Part shown: positions 16,029 through 24,834 of the stretch, in pieces | Layout: each line of letters begins with the position of its first letter | Position numbering within the stretch: position 1 is the first letter of the stretch | Notes under the pieces: generated by a model | Told to the model about the DNA's origin: nothing | The model's database searches: none | What the model saw: the letters and a program-made list of their open reading frames with translations, nothing else | Translations under genes and position numbers: made by a program | Origin: Brevibacterium siliguriense | Lineage (GTDB): Bacteria; Actinomycetota; Actinomycetes; Actinomycetales; Brevibacteriaceae | Length of the DNA stretch: 64,000 nt | Assembly: GCF_900105315.1 (NCBI RefSeq) | Contig: NZ_LT629766.1 | Location: 806,001 to 870,000, forward strand | Reading direction: 5' to 3'

Positions 16029-16769
16029 ATGAGTACGCCTGATTCTCCCTCTCCACTGTCCACGGACGACATCGCAGCCATCACCGGCAACCTCGACGAG
16101 GTGGCCGACCGTGCTCGCGCCGCCGCCGAGTCCAGCGGTCGCAGCGGAGACGATGTGCGCGTGCTGTTGGCCACGAAGACGCAGCCGGCGGAGAAGATCC
16201 GCGTCGCCCTCGAACACGGGTTCACCCTCATCGGTGAGAACAAAGTGCAGGAGATCACCGGCAAGGCCGAGGCGCTCGCCGACCTCAACCCCGAGACCCA
16301 CCTCATCGGACCCCTGCAGAAGAACAAGGTCAACCACACTCTGCGCCACGCTCAATGCATCCAGTCCGTTGACAACCTGCCGTTGGCCGAGAAGATCAAC
16401 AACCGCCTCGACGTCCTCGACGAGACCATCGACTTCTTCATCCAGGTCAACACCTCCCGCGAGGACTCGAAGTTCGGCATCGCACCCGAAGACGCCGAGG
16501 AGCTCATCACCGCGACCCGGGAACTCGGCCGGATGCGGCTGCGCGGACTCATGACGATCGGCCTGCCCGGCAGCACGCCTGAAGAGATCCGCCCCAGCTA
16601 CTCCGACCTGCGCGAACTCAGCGAAAGGCTGCGCGACTCCGGGGCCATGCCCGCTGAGGCGGCCGAACTGTCGATGGGCATGAGCGGCGACTTCGAACTC
16701 GCCATCTCGGAAGGAGCGACGATGGTCCGAGTCGGCTCGAGCATCTTCGGCGCCCGCGAATACTCCTGA
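16029..16769 (+). CDS. YggS-family PLP homeostasis protein
   Basis: A 246-residue single-domain alanine-racemase-fold protein that binds pyridoxal phosphate and balances B6 vitamers and amino acid pools. Family marks are the PLP-lysine region LLATKTQP, LIGENKVQE, HLIGPLQKNKVN, VNTSREDSKFG and the C-terminal SMGMSGDFELAI. Unlike many actinobacteria, where it sits beside ftsZ, here it stands alone between mmsB and the thioredoxin-NHL gene. Confidence 0.93.
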   Translation: MSTPDSPSPLSTDDIAAITGNLDEVADRARAAAESSGRSGDDVRVLLATKTQPAEKIRVALEHGFTLIGENKVQEITGKAEALADLNPETHLIGPLQKNKVNHTLRHAQCIQSVDNLPLAEKINNRLDVLDETIDFFIQVNTSREDSKFGIAPEDAEELITATRELGRMRLRGLMTIGLPGSTPEEIRPSYSDLRELSERLRDSGAMPAEAAELSMGMSGDFELAISEGATMVRVGSSIFGAREYS

Positions 16770-16948
16770 CCGGGCCGTCTTTTCCGGAACCGGAGACGAC
16801 CTCCCCACTGCCGAATACGTCTTCCCCGGCGCGAGGCACGACGTCCTCAACTTCGGTCGCAACCTCCTCGGAAACGTGCGCGGGAGAGAACCGTCACTTG
16901 ATGACACCGGGGAGGCCGCCTCGGCGGGGGATCTGCGATCATAGAACC

Positions 16949-18883
16949 ATGAACAGCAGTCTAGAGTTCTCCGCGTCAGCCACTTCATCGGCACGGGACG
17001 TCAAGGTTCGTGCGCCCGAACTCGTCGGCCGCCGGTGGATGAACTCCGGCGGCAAGGACCTGACCCTGGCCGACCTGCGCGGGAAGGTCGTCCTCCTCGA
17101 CTTCTGGACCTTCTGCTGCATCAACTGCCTCCACGTCCTCGACGAACTGCGTCCGCTGGAGGAGAAGTACGCGGGGGAACTCGTCATCATCGGCGTGCAC
17201 TCGCCGAAGTTCGAGTTCGAACGCACCGTCGAAGCCGTCGATCAGGCCGTGGAGCGCTACCAGGTCGAGCACCTCGTCCTCGACGATCCCGACCTCGTCA
17301 CCTGGCAGGCCTACACCGCCCGTGCCTGGCCGACCTTGGCCGTCATCGACCCCGAGGGCTACCTCGTGGCGACGATGTCCGGTGAGGGCCACGCGGCCGG
17401 TCTCACCGAAATCATCGAGGGACTCATCGAGGAGCACTCGGCCAAGGGCACTCTCCATTCCGGTGACGGTCCCTACGTTCCGCCGCCGGCGCCGGAGACG
17501 GACCTGTTCTACCCCGGAAAGGCCACGCGCCTGCCCTCGGGCCACCTCCTCGTCGCTGATTCCGGACACCACAGCCTCGTCGAATACGACGACGATGCGG
17601 CCACGATCATCCGCCGCATCGGCACGGGCGTGCGCGGATCCGACGACGGCGACTTCGCCTCGGCGAGCTTCAGCGAACCCGGCGGCATCACCGTGCTGCC
17701 CGCCGAGCTGGCCGCCGATGTCGGCTACCAGCTCATCGTCGCCGACACCGTCAACCACACCCTGCGCGGGATCGACCTCGAGAACGAGGCGGTCACGACG
17801 ATCGCCGGCACCGGTGAGCAGCACATGGTCGGCGCCATCGACAATGTCCGCGGCAAGCCCGGTGAGCTGGGCCGATACGACGGACCCGCTCGTGATGTGA
17901 AGCTGTCCTCGCCGTGGGACGTCCTCTTCGTCCCCTCCACCGCCGAGGTGGTCGTGGCGATGGCGGGCAACCACACCCTCTGGTCCTTCGATCCGAAGGA
18001 CGGCACGATCCGCATCCTCTCGGGCACGATGAACGAAGGCCTGGTCGACGGCGACGCCGAGTCCGCTTGGTTCGCGCAGTCCTCCGGACTCGACCTCGGA
18101 TCGGGGGGAGAGGTGTTCGTCGCCGACTCCGAGACCTCGGCGATCCGCCGTCTCGACCCCGCCACCGGTGAGGTGTCCTCGCTGGTGGGCGTCGGACTCT
18201 TCGACTTCGGCTTCCGCGATGGACCGGCCGCCGAGGCGCGCCTGCAGCACCCGCTGGGCGTGCGCAGCCTGCCCGACGGATCGGTTGCGATCGCCGACAC
18301 CTACAACGGTGCGATCCGCCGTTTCGACCCTCAGACCCAGGAAGTCACGACTCTGGCGCGCGGCCTGCGCGAACCCTCGGACATCGTCCTCATTGACAAC
18401 GAGGGCACCCCCGACGATGCCGAACTCATCGTCGTCGAGTCCGCCGCACACGCTCTGACTCGGGTGAAGCTGCCCAAGGATGCTCAGAAGGTCGACGAAG
18501 GCGCACTGACGACGAAGCGCCCGTCGACGGAGCTCGCCTCCGGTCCGGTGTCGCTGACCGTGAGCTTCACTGTTCCGGCGGGTCAGAAGCTCGATGACCG
18601 GTGGGGCGACCCCACATTCCTGCAGGTGTCTGCGACGCCGCCGGAACTCATCGTCTCAGGCGACGGCGGAGCCGAGGGACTCAGTCGCGATATCGTCATC
18701 GATCCCGAGTTCACCGAGGGTGTTCTGCACGTGACTGCGCGGGCCGCCGCCTGCGATGGTGAGCCCGGGGGAGAGATCCCGCTGCACGCCGCCTGCCACC
18801 TCTACCAGCAGGACTGGGGAATCCCCGTCGAGCTCGCGGATTCGGCGCCGAACGAACTCACCCTCGATCTCCGCGGAGCATGA
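16949..18883 (+). CDS. Thioredoxin-like / NHL-repeat protein (NHLRC2-like)
   Basis: A 644-residue cytosolic protein. The N-terminal thioredoxin-like domain (about residues 20-165) carries the active-site stretch DFWTFCCINCLHVL, i.e. CxxC with an extra preceding Cys. A six-bladed NHL propeller follows (residues about 185-510), with repeats containing VADSGHHSLV, VADTVNHTLRG, VADSETSAIRR and IADTYNGAIRR. A C-terminal beta domain has a C...C pair. The order matches NHLRC2-type proteins, whose role is poorly known; redox-linked scaffolding is plausible. No signal peptide is seen. ATG 16949 gives the family N-terminus. Confidence 0.88.
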   Translation: MNSSLEFSASATSSARDVKVRAPELVGRRWMNSGGKDLTLADLRGKVVLLDFWTFCCINCLHVLDELRPLEEKYAGELVIIGVHSPKFEFERTVEAVDQAVERYQVEHLVLDDPDLVTWQAYTARAWPTLAVIDPEGYLVATMSGEGHAAGLTEIIEGLIEEHSAKGTLHSGDGPYVPPPAPETDLFYPGKATRLPSGHLLVADSGHHSLVEYDDDAATIIRRIGTGVRGSDDGDFASASFSEPGGITVLPAELAADVGYQLIVADTVNHTLRGIDLENEAVTTIAGTGEQHMVGAIDNVRGKPGELGRYDGPARDVKLSSPWDVLFVPSTAEVVVAMAGNHTLWSFDPKDGTIRILSGTMNEGLVDGDAESAWFAQSSGLDLGSGGEVFVADSETSAIRRLDPATGEVSSLVGVGLFDFGFRDGPAAEARLQHPLGVRSLPDGSVAIADTYNGAIRRFDPQTQEVTTLARGLREPSDIVLIDNEGTPDDAELIVVESAAHALTRVKLPKDAQKVDEGALTTKRPSTELASGPVSLTVSFTVPAGQKLDDRWGDPTFLQVSATPPELIVSGDGGAEGLSRDIVIDPEFTEGVLHVTARAAACDGEPGGEIPLHAACHLYQQDWGIPVELADSAPNELTLDLRGA

Positions 18884-18912
18884 GCGCCCGCTCAGGCGAT
18901 GGCGGACCCCGC

Positions 18913-19872
18913 TCAGGCGATGGTGACGTCGCCGAGGCGGCGCGGCTCGAAGCTCACCTGTGAGGACTTGACGACCACCGAGCCTCCAAGGACGAAGGAG
19001 AGCTTCTCGTCGAAGTCGTGTTCGGCGGCGGTGACGATGTCCCGGTAGCGTCCCTTGACCCGCACCTCAACGGTCGAGGGAGTGAGTTCGAGATCGTTGC
19101 CGGACGAGGTCAGCCCGATCTGCGGACTGCGCTCGAGCGACCAGGAGACGTCACCGATGATCTCATTGTCCGTGTCGTAGCCGAAGACGCAGCCGGCCGG
19201 CATGAGAGTCTTCGACTTTATGCAGTCCTGCAGGTGTTCGGTGACCTGCTCCTCCACCGTCTTCTCGAGTTTGGGTGTGGGCTCCGGCGAGAGCTTCACG
19301 GTGGGGGAGTCGCCGGGGGCGGTCACCTCGGCGCGTTGGGAATTGGATTTCAGAAACGTCGCATCGAACCCGACGAGGTAGCTCGCCGGGAACAGCACGG
19401 GCACTTCTCCCGTGCTGACCCCGTAGCCGTTGACCGTCGCCGTCGACGAACCGGATACGTCGAGACTGAGTGTCGGCCATTCCCGCTGTTCGATGGCCCA
19501 CCGGTCGAAGAGTCCCGCGCTGGCAGGCAGGCGGACCATCTCGAGGTCGACGGTCTGCTCCTGCGAGGAGAGGTTATAGCTGAGTCGGACCTTCGCATGG
19601 TCGCCGTCGACGGAGACGGTCTCGGCCTCGGGTTCGCGCGGCAGGTCGGGGGCCGCCGAGAGGACCTCGTCGCTGAGCGCCAAGGTCGACGACGGAGTCG
19701 GTGCCGACAGGTAGGAGAAGGCACTGTGCGCATCGCCGCGTTCGATCGCCGAGATATAGGCCTCGGCGGCCCGTGCGGGAGTGTAGACGGTGAAGTTGAG
19801 GAGGGGGACCGCTGCAACCGTGAGGACGACGACCATCAGCGCCGAGATCAGAAGTCTGCGCGACGTTCGCAT
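18913..19872 (-). CDS. Exported membrane-anchored hypothetical protein
   Basis: A 319-residue protein with an N-terminal signal-anchor helix (LLISALMVVVLTVAAVPLL, residues 7-25) and an extracytoplasmic beta-rich body. The region AEAYISAIERGDAHSAFSYL resembles the DUF4878-like fold seen in actinobacterial envelope proteins. Two cysteines (DCIKSK and AGCVFGYD) could form a disulfide. It is the last gene of a three-gene minus-strand unit after the LPxTG protein and the degenerate ABC protein, 63 bases after the latter. A role in an envelope assembly with those two is inferred from order only. Confidence 0.6.
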   Translation of the reverse strand: MRTSRRLLISALMVVVLTVAAVPLLNFTVYTPARAAEAYISAIERGDAHSAFSYLSAPTPSSTLALSDEVLSAAPDLPREPEAETVSVDGDHAKVRLSYNLSSQEQTVDLEMVRLPASAGLFDRWAIEQREWPTLSLDVSGSSTATVNGYGVSTGEVPVLFPASYLVGFDATFLKSNSQRAEVTAPGDSPTVKLSPEPTPKLEKTVEEQVTEHLQDCIKSKTLMPAGCVFGYDTDNEIIGDVSWSLERSPQIGLTSSGNDLELTPSTVEVRVKGRYRDIVTAAEHDFDEKLSFVLGGSVVVKSSQVSFEPRRLGDVTIA

Positions 19873-19935
19873 GGCGCTCCTGATTCGCTTGGGGACTGAA
19901 GGGGACTGGGCAGGTCCCAGTCTATCTTCCGCCCG

Positions 19936-21081
19936 TCACTCAACCGGGTAGGCGTGCAATGCGGAGGTGTCGACTTCGACGAAGACATGTGTGCCGACCT
20001 TGACGTTGGCACGCAGTTCGGTGATCGTCGCACCGAGTCCCGGATGCAGGACGCCGAATCCGACGGTCGGCTTCTCGCCTGCGTCGACGGCCATTGCCAA
20101 ATCCGCAGCGGGTTCGGCAGCTGTGTCCGATCCTTTCGGTTCCATCTGCCTGCCGGGCACGCCGGCGAGATCGGCGAGGTCGACGTCGAGGGCGAGGCCC
20201 ATCTCCGTGTCGACCGGTGAGAGCTTCGCCTGCAAGCAGGAACCGCGATCGCGCAGTCCGGTGACGATGGCTTCGAACACCGTCGCCGAGGTGAACGCCG
20301 GATCGTGTTCGTCCAGTGACAGGAGGGCGGCACGCCACCCGAGAGTCACGAACACCTTCCCGTCGAGTTCGGTGCGGGCGCGCACGGCCGAATGGCCGAT
20401 GGACAGCCATCCCTTCCGCGCCAGCCCGGAATAGACGTTGACCCCGCTGAGCTCGGCCGGCAGCGAACCGCGCGGTTCGGTGACGATCTGCTCCAAGGAG
20501 CCGAACGCGACGAGTTGGTCCATTTCGATATCGGCCACGCCCGCCTCGGCGATGGAGTGGTCGGTCAGCGAATTCGAGCTGAAGACGACCCCACGGCCCT
20601 CTTGGGCGATGAGTTCGGCGAAGCGACTCCGCAGCCCGGTGCGCAGATGGCCGGGAACCGAACCGAACGGGTCGATGAGGGTCAGCCACTTCGCGCCGCT
20701 CGCCCAAGCCGCGGCCAGGGCGAGGCGAGCACGATCGGTCGCGTCGAGGTCGTCGATGCGACGGCGCAGAATATCGGGCCGCAGTCCGAATGATGTCAGC
20801 GCAGCAGTCGGATCCGCTGCCGATGCCGCCTCCCCAGATCCGGCATCGGCTTCGCGAAGGTAGCTCTTCATCCAGCTGCGAACACGCGAACGACCCGACC
20901 GGCGTCCGGTCGGGAAGCGTGGTGGCGGTGCAACGTGCGGCAGGGCGGCCGCGGACAGCACCACCGAAGTGGTGCTGTCCGGGCTGCCCATGAGTCCGAG
21001 CATTGTCCCTGCCCGCAGACGTCCGAGGTCGATCTCGCGTCCGTCGAGCTGCAGCCCCGCGAGGGACAATTCTTCGTTCAA
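19936..21081 (-). CDS. Degenerate ABC ATPase-like protein
   Basis: A 381-residue protein whose frame follows an ABC ATPase, but every catalytic motif is broken. The Walker A position reads GLMGSPDST (residues 29-37) with Asp where Lys is needed. The signature position reads LDATD instead of LSGGQ. Walker B reads TLIDPFG without the catalytic Glu. The H-loop reads FSSNSL with Asn for His. FGSLEQIVTEP still matches the post-ATPase segment, and the last 150 residues look like paired TOBE-like beta modules. It lies six bases after the LPxTG gene. It likely binds or scaffolds rather than hydrolyses ATP. Confidence 0.6.
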   Translation of the reverse strand: MNEELSLAGLQLDGREIDLGRLRAGTMLGLMGSPDSTTSVVLSAAALPHVAPPPRFPTGRRSGRSRVRSWMKSYLREADAGSGEAASAADPTAALTSFGLRPDILRRRIDDLDATDRARLALAAAWASGAKWLTLIDPFGSVPGHLRTGLRSRFAELIAQEGRGVVFSSNSLTDHSIAEAGVADIEMDQLVAFGSLEQIVTEPRGSLPAELSGVNVYSGLARKGWLSIGHSAVRARTELDGKVFVTLGWRAALLSLDEHDPAFTSATVFEAIVTGLRDRGSCLQAKLSPVDTEMGLALDVDLADLAGVPGRQMEPKGSDTAAEPAADLAMAVDAGEKPTVGFGVLHPGLGATITELRANVKVGTHVFVEVDTSALHAYPVE

Positions 21082-21087
21082 CGGATC

Positions 21088-22560
21088 TTAGAACTCCGCG
21101 GGATCGTCGGAGGCGTTCATCCGCCGACGGGTGATGATGACAGCTGCTGCACCGACTGCGAGCAGACCGACACCGAGTGCCAGTCCGGTCATCTCGGCAC
21201 CGGTGCGCGGCAGGTCGCTGCCGGAATCGCCCTGGCCGCTGCCGTTTCCGTTTCCGCCCTCGTCGACGGCGGTGCCGTTGGTGAGCACGGTGAAGCTTCC
21301 GCCCTGGGGCTCATCGAAGCTCTCGGCCTGAGCACGCACGTTGTAGGTGCCGAGCACGGCCTTGACCTTGGCTTGGACACCGAACGTGACCTTGCCTTCG
21401 GAATCGGCTTCCTTGGTCATCGTGTAGCGGTCGACCTTGCCCTGGGCATGCTCGACCGTGATGGAGACCTTCTCGCCGGGCTGAGCACCGCTGACTCCGA
21501 TCTTGACGCCGTCATTGAGGAAGTCCTCGGAGCTGACCTCGGTCGGGTCGATGAACATCGACGCCTGAGCGGCAGCGGCAGGCTTCTTCTCCTCGGAGCC
21601 GGGGCTGGCCGGACCGGTGGACTCGGGAGCCTCCTCCTCGGCCTCGGACCCTTCGGTCTCGTCGACCTTCGGCTCTTCGGTATCGGTCTCGGTCGGGCTC
21701 GGCTTGGGAGCCTCGGTGGCGGGATCCTCTTCCGGGGCCTTGGCCGGTCCCGGCTTCACATCGTCGGCAGAAGCCTTGTCGTCCTCGGCCTTGTCGGTCT
21801 CGGTCGGGCTCGGCTTCGGTGCCTCGGTTGCGGGCTCCTCGGTCTTGGACTCTGTCGGTTCCGGGGCCTTGGTGGTCGGATCCTCGGTCTTCGTCTCCGA
21901 AGGCTTGGGAGCCTCGGTGGTGGGCTCTTCGGTCTTGGTCTCCGACGGCTTCGGGGACTCCGTTTCACTAGGAGTCTCGTCCGGAGTCTTGATCGGGCCG
22001 GTGGCCGAGTCGCACTTGTCGTCGTCCTTGCTATCGCCCTTGCCGGGATCGTCGACCTCGGAGGCCTTGGAGACGACATCGAAAGTCACCTTCGAGGACT
22101 TCTTCTCGGACTTGAGGTCGGTGAGGTAGAGCGAGTATTCGCCGACAGGTACCTGGGCACCGTCGGTGACGGTGAAGAAGTAGGTTCCGGAGACTTTTCC
22201 GTCTTCGTCGACCGTGAGCTTCTTCTCCGGAGAGTATTCGGTGCCATCGGTGCCGACGACGGTCACCGTGGCCTTCTCGTCCGGGGTGAATCCGGTGCCG
22301 GAGAAGCCGATTCCCTTTTTGTCGTCAGCGATGTCGGCGCGGGTCACCTGTGCCTGCGCAAGTGTGGCCTGCGGATCCGACTTCTCGGGAACCGAGGAAT
22401 CCGATTCGGAGCTGCTCGATGACTGCTGATCACCCTGGGCGCACAGCGGTTGCTGAGGGACCGAAGCGGTGGACTCTGTCGCTGCGAACGCCGGGGCGCC
22501 AGCAAGACCTGTCAATGCAACGGCTACTGCGGGGGCAAGCACAAGACGCGAGGTCTTCAC
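21088..22560 (-). CDS. LPxTG-type cell-wall surface protein
   Basis: A 490-residue secreted protein. The signal peptide (VALTGLAGAPAFA, cleavage near residue 28) is followed by an N-terminal Ig-like beta domain, a Pro/Glu/Thr/Ser/Lys spacer of about 170 residues with repeated EAPKPSETKTE-like units, a second beta domain beginning FIDPTEVSSEDF, and the sorting signal LPRTG, helix and RRRMN tail. A sortase should fix it to peptidoglycan. GTG 22560 is chosen because GAAAGG-like GAAAGG lies seven bases before it and it gives a clean signal peptide. The second domain resembles the one in the M28 peptidase at 53 kb. Confidence 0.85.
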   Translation of the reverse strand: MKTSRLVLAPAVAVALTGLAGAPAFAATESTASVPQQPLCAQGDQQSSSSSESDSSVPEKSDPQATLAQAQVTRADIADDKKGIGFSGTGFTPDEKATVTVVGTDGTEYSPEKKLTVDEDGKVSGTYFFTVTDGAQVPVGEYSLYLTDLKSEKKSSKVTFDVVSKASEVDDPGKGDSKDDDKCDSATGPIKTPDETPSETESPKPSETKTEEPTTEAPKPSETKTEDPTTKAPEPTESKTEEPATEAPKPSPTETDKAEDDKASADDVKPGPAKAPEEDPATEAPKPSPTETDTEEPKVDETEGSEAEEEAPESTGPASPGSEEKKPAAAAQASMFIDPTEVSSEDFLNDGVKIGVSGAQPGEKVSITVEHAQGKVDRYTMTKEADSEGKVTFGVQAKVKAVLGTYNVRAQAESFDEPQGGSFTVLTNGTAVDEGGNGNGSGQGDSGSDLPRTGAEMTGLALGVGLLAVGAAAVIITRRRMNASDDPAEF

Positions 22561-22849
22561 AGTAATGCCTTTCGATTGTTGTCTACCCACGAAAGACGAT
22601 GGACTCCCGGCATTCCTTGGCTTAAGAAGGGGAAGGCACCATCGTGCGCGGGTCCGTACAGCTCATTACCCTAAAGCATTCATCCGCCGCTATGTGGAGA
22701 CACACGGGTAGAAATCAGGAGAATTCCCGAAAATCGTTATCTGTTTGTAATATAGTTTCGGCGTGTCGGCCGGATTCTTTCGCCGTTACGGTGCGCTCGG
22801 TGCAGGTGATCCCGAGCGTGCGCGGCCCGGAACGACTACCATCGGAAAC

Positions 22850-23428
22850 GTGACTCTCCTTTCCGACCGCGACATCCGCGCCGAGCTCGACTCCGGACGC
22901 ATCGCCCTCGACCCCTACGACCCCTCGCTGATCCAGCCGGCCAGCGTGGATGTGTGTCTCGACCGCTATTTCCGGCTCTTCGACAATCACAAATACGCGG
23001 TCATCGATCCGAGCCTCGAGCAGCCTGAACTCACGCGCTTCGTCGAAGCCGCTCCGGGGGAGCCCTTCGTCCTCCATCCGGGGGAATTCGTCCTCGCCTC
23101 CACTCACGAGCTTGTGACTCTGCCCGTCGATGTGGCGGCTCGACTCGAGGGCAAGTCCTCGCTCGGGCGTCTGGGCCTCCTGACCCACTCGACGGCCGGA
23201 TTCATCGACCCGGGCTTCAGCGGCCACGTCACCCTGGAGCTGTCGAACGTCGCGACTCTGCCGATCACCCTGTGGCCGGGGATGAAGATCGGTCAGCTCT
23301 GCTTCTTCCGACTCAGCTCGGAAGCGGAGAATCCCTACGGTTCCAAAGCCACGGGCAACCGCTACCAGGGCCAGCGCGGTCCGACCGCATCCCGTTCGCA
23401 CCTCAACTTCTACCGGAGGGACATGTGA
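22850..23428 (+). CDS. dcd: dCTP deaminase
   Basis: A 192-residue trimeric nucleotide deaminase making dUTP from dCTP for thymidylate synthesis; some actinobacterial members also hydrolyse dUTP. Key family stretches are [28 protein letters not shown], the catalytic [20 protein letters not shown] region and the C-terminal [17 protein letters not shown] loop that closes over the substrate. The GTG at 22850 gives the expected [13 protein letters not shown] start; longer frames add a non-conserved extension. The stop overlaps the next start by four bases. Confidence 0.95.
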   Translation: MTLLSDRDIRAELDSGRIALDPYDPSLIQPASVDVCLDRYFRLFDNHKYAVIDPSLEQPELTRFVEAAPGEPFVLHPGEFVLASTHELVTLPVDVAARLEGKSSLGRLGLLTHSTAGFIDPGFSGHVTLELSNVATLPITLWPGMKIGQLCFFRLSSEAENPYGSKATGNRYQGQRGPTASRSHLNFYRRDM

Positions 23429-24663
23429 CCACCCGCCGCGAACTGCGGCTGCAACGCGAAGCCGCTGAACGCGCAGCCCGGGAACAGGCTGACGCCGCAC
23501 GCTACCAGGTACCCGATACCCAGGCGAAGGGCACCCCGACACCGAGCGCTTACGCATCGGGCGTCTCGAAAGCGACAGGAGACCAAGCCGTCCCCGGAGC
23601 ACCCGCCCCGGTTCCCGAGACTCAGGCTCCCGAAGCTCAGGCCGCGAGCCGGCGGCGGACCGGGATGCCGTCGACGGGACGGCCCGGCTACGGCGGTGGC
23701 GCCTCCGCGCCCGAGGACACGGCCACCTCGGCGGATCTGCGGGGTTTCCACCTCATCCTCCTCGATGACGCCGTCGAGGTATCCGACGTCCTCGCGCTCA
23801 TCCACAACAAGCTGCCCGATCTGCGCCCCGCGCTCGACGAACACGGGCAGATGCGGTTGAGCCGGCACTCCCGACTGAGCTCGGGGGTCACCCTCGATCC
23901 CGCCGATGCCGCCGCGCTCGAGGTTCCCGAGTGGGCTCGGCATGCCATCGTCATCGACTGCCCCCGGGACCGCCAGCCGACCCCGCCGCCGGACTGGTTC
24001 GCCGATTCCGACGGACTCCACGAGGCCTTTCCCAACGGGATGCCGGACCGGGAGGAGGAGCGGATGCTCAGCCTCATGCTCTCCGTCGCCTCCCGACTCC
24101 ACACCGGCGTGCGCCTGGCCGACGAGTCCGGACTGCCGACGCGCGTGATCATTCCCGACCCCGAGGCGAAGGTCGACCTCTACATCTACTCCTCCTACTG
24201 GATGGAACCGCCCGTCGCCCTCGACTTCGTGCGCCGCCATGCCCCGCACGCTTTCCAGCAGGCCCTGCCCACCCCCGACGAGGATGTGCTGGCCCAGGCG
24301 AGCATCGACGACCCGCTCTTCGATCCTTCCGCGCCAGTCGTCCTCGACGGCTACGCCCTGCTCGTCCCTCTCGGCGAGATCGATGAAACCGCCGGCAGCC
24401 TCGAGATCCGTGTGATGGAGGCCGAATGGGTTCCGCCGATCATCGCCGCCCACACCGATGCTCCGCAGATCGAATACCACGTGCACTGGATGGACACCGA
24501 GTCGAAGCGCTATCAGCCGAACCAGCGACGCCGATTCCGGCGGATGCGCAGCCAGGTGGCCCGGCTGACCGACGCGATCGGAGCCGAACTGCTCGTCGGC
24601 TCCGCAGGCATCGGCCTCGACGAGAACGGCTTCCTCGTGACCAGCCGTCAGCTGCGCTCCTGA
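23425..24663 (+). CDS. Hypothetical protein coupled to dcd
   Basis: A 412-residue protein I do not recognise. The first 100 residues are charged, then Ala/Pro/Gly-rich and probably disordered. From [20 protein letters not shown] onward it looks like two folded alpha/beta repeats: the first includes a long acidic helix ([19 protein letters not shown]) and [14 protein letters not shown], the second [16 protein letters not shown] and a basic [17 protein letters not shown] helix. No signal peptide or membrane helix is visible. It starts inside the dcd stop (ATGTGA) behind GGAGGG, so the pair is translationally linked, but a nucleotide-related role is only a guess. Confidence 0.65.
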   Translation: MTTRRELRLQREAAERAAREQADAARYQVPDTQAKGTPTPSAYASGVSKATGDQAVPGAPAPVPETQAPEAQAASRRRTGMPSTGRPGYGGGASAPEDTATSADLRGFHLILLDDAVEVSDVLALIHNKLPDLRPALDEHGQMRLSRHSRLSSGVTLDPADAAALEVPEWARHAIVIDCPRDRQPTPPPDWFADSDGLHEAFPNGMPDREEERMLSLMLSVASRLHTGVRLADESGLPTRVIIPDPEAKVDLYIYSSYWMEPPVALDFVRRHAPHAFQQALPTPDEDVLAQASIDDPLFDPSAPVVLDGYALLVPLGEIDETAGSLEIRVMEAEWVPPIIAAHTDAPQIEYHVHWMDTESKRYQPNQRRRFRRMRSQVARLTDAIGAELLVGSAGIGLDENGFLVTSRQLRS

Positions 24664-24834
24664 CCACTCGTCGTCTCTGTGCGTGACCAGCCGAAAACAG
24701 CGCTCTTGATCGGTGCCGTGCCGGGGCGGACCCTGTCTCAGCTCACACCCTGGGATTGGGGAAACGACACCTGTCCGTGCGAAAATGACCTGACGAACCT
24801 TTCTCACACAGGCATCTGACGGAGGTGGCCGCCG

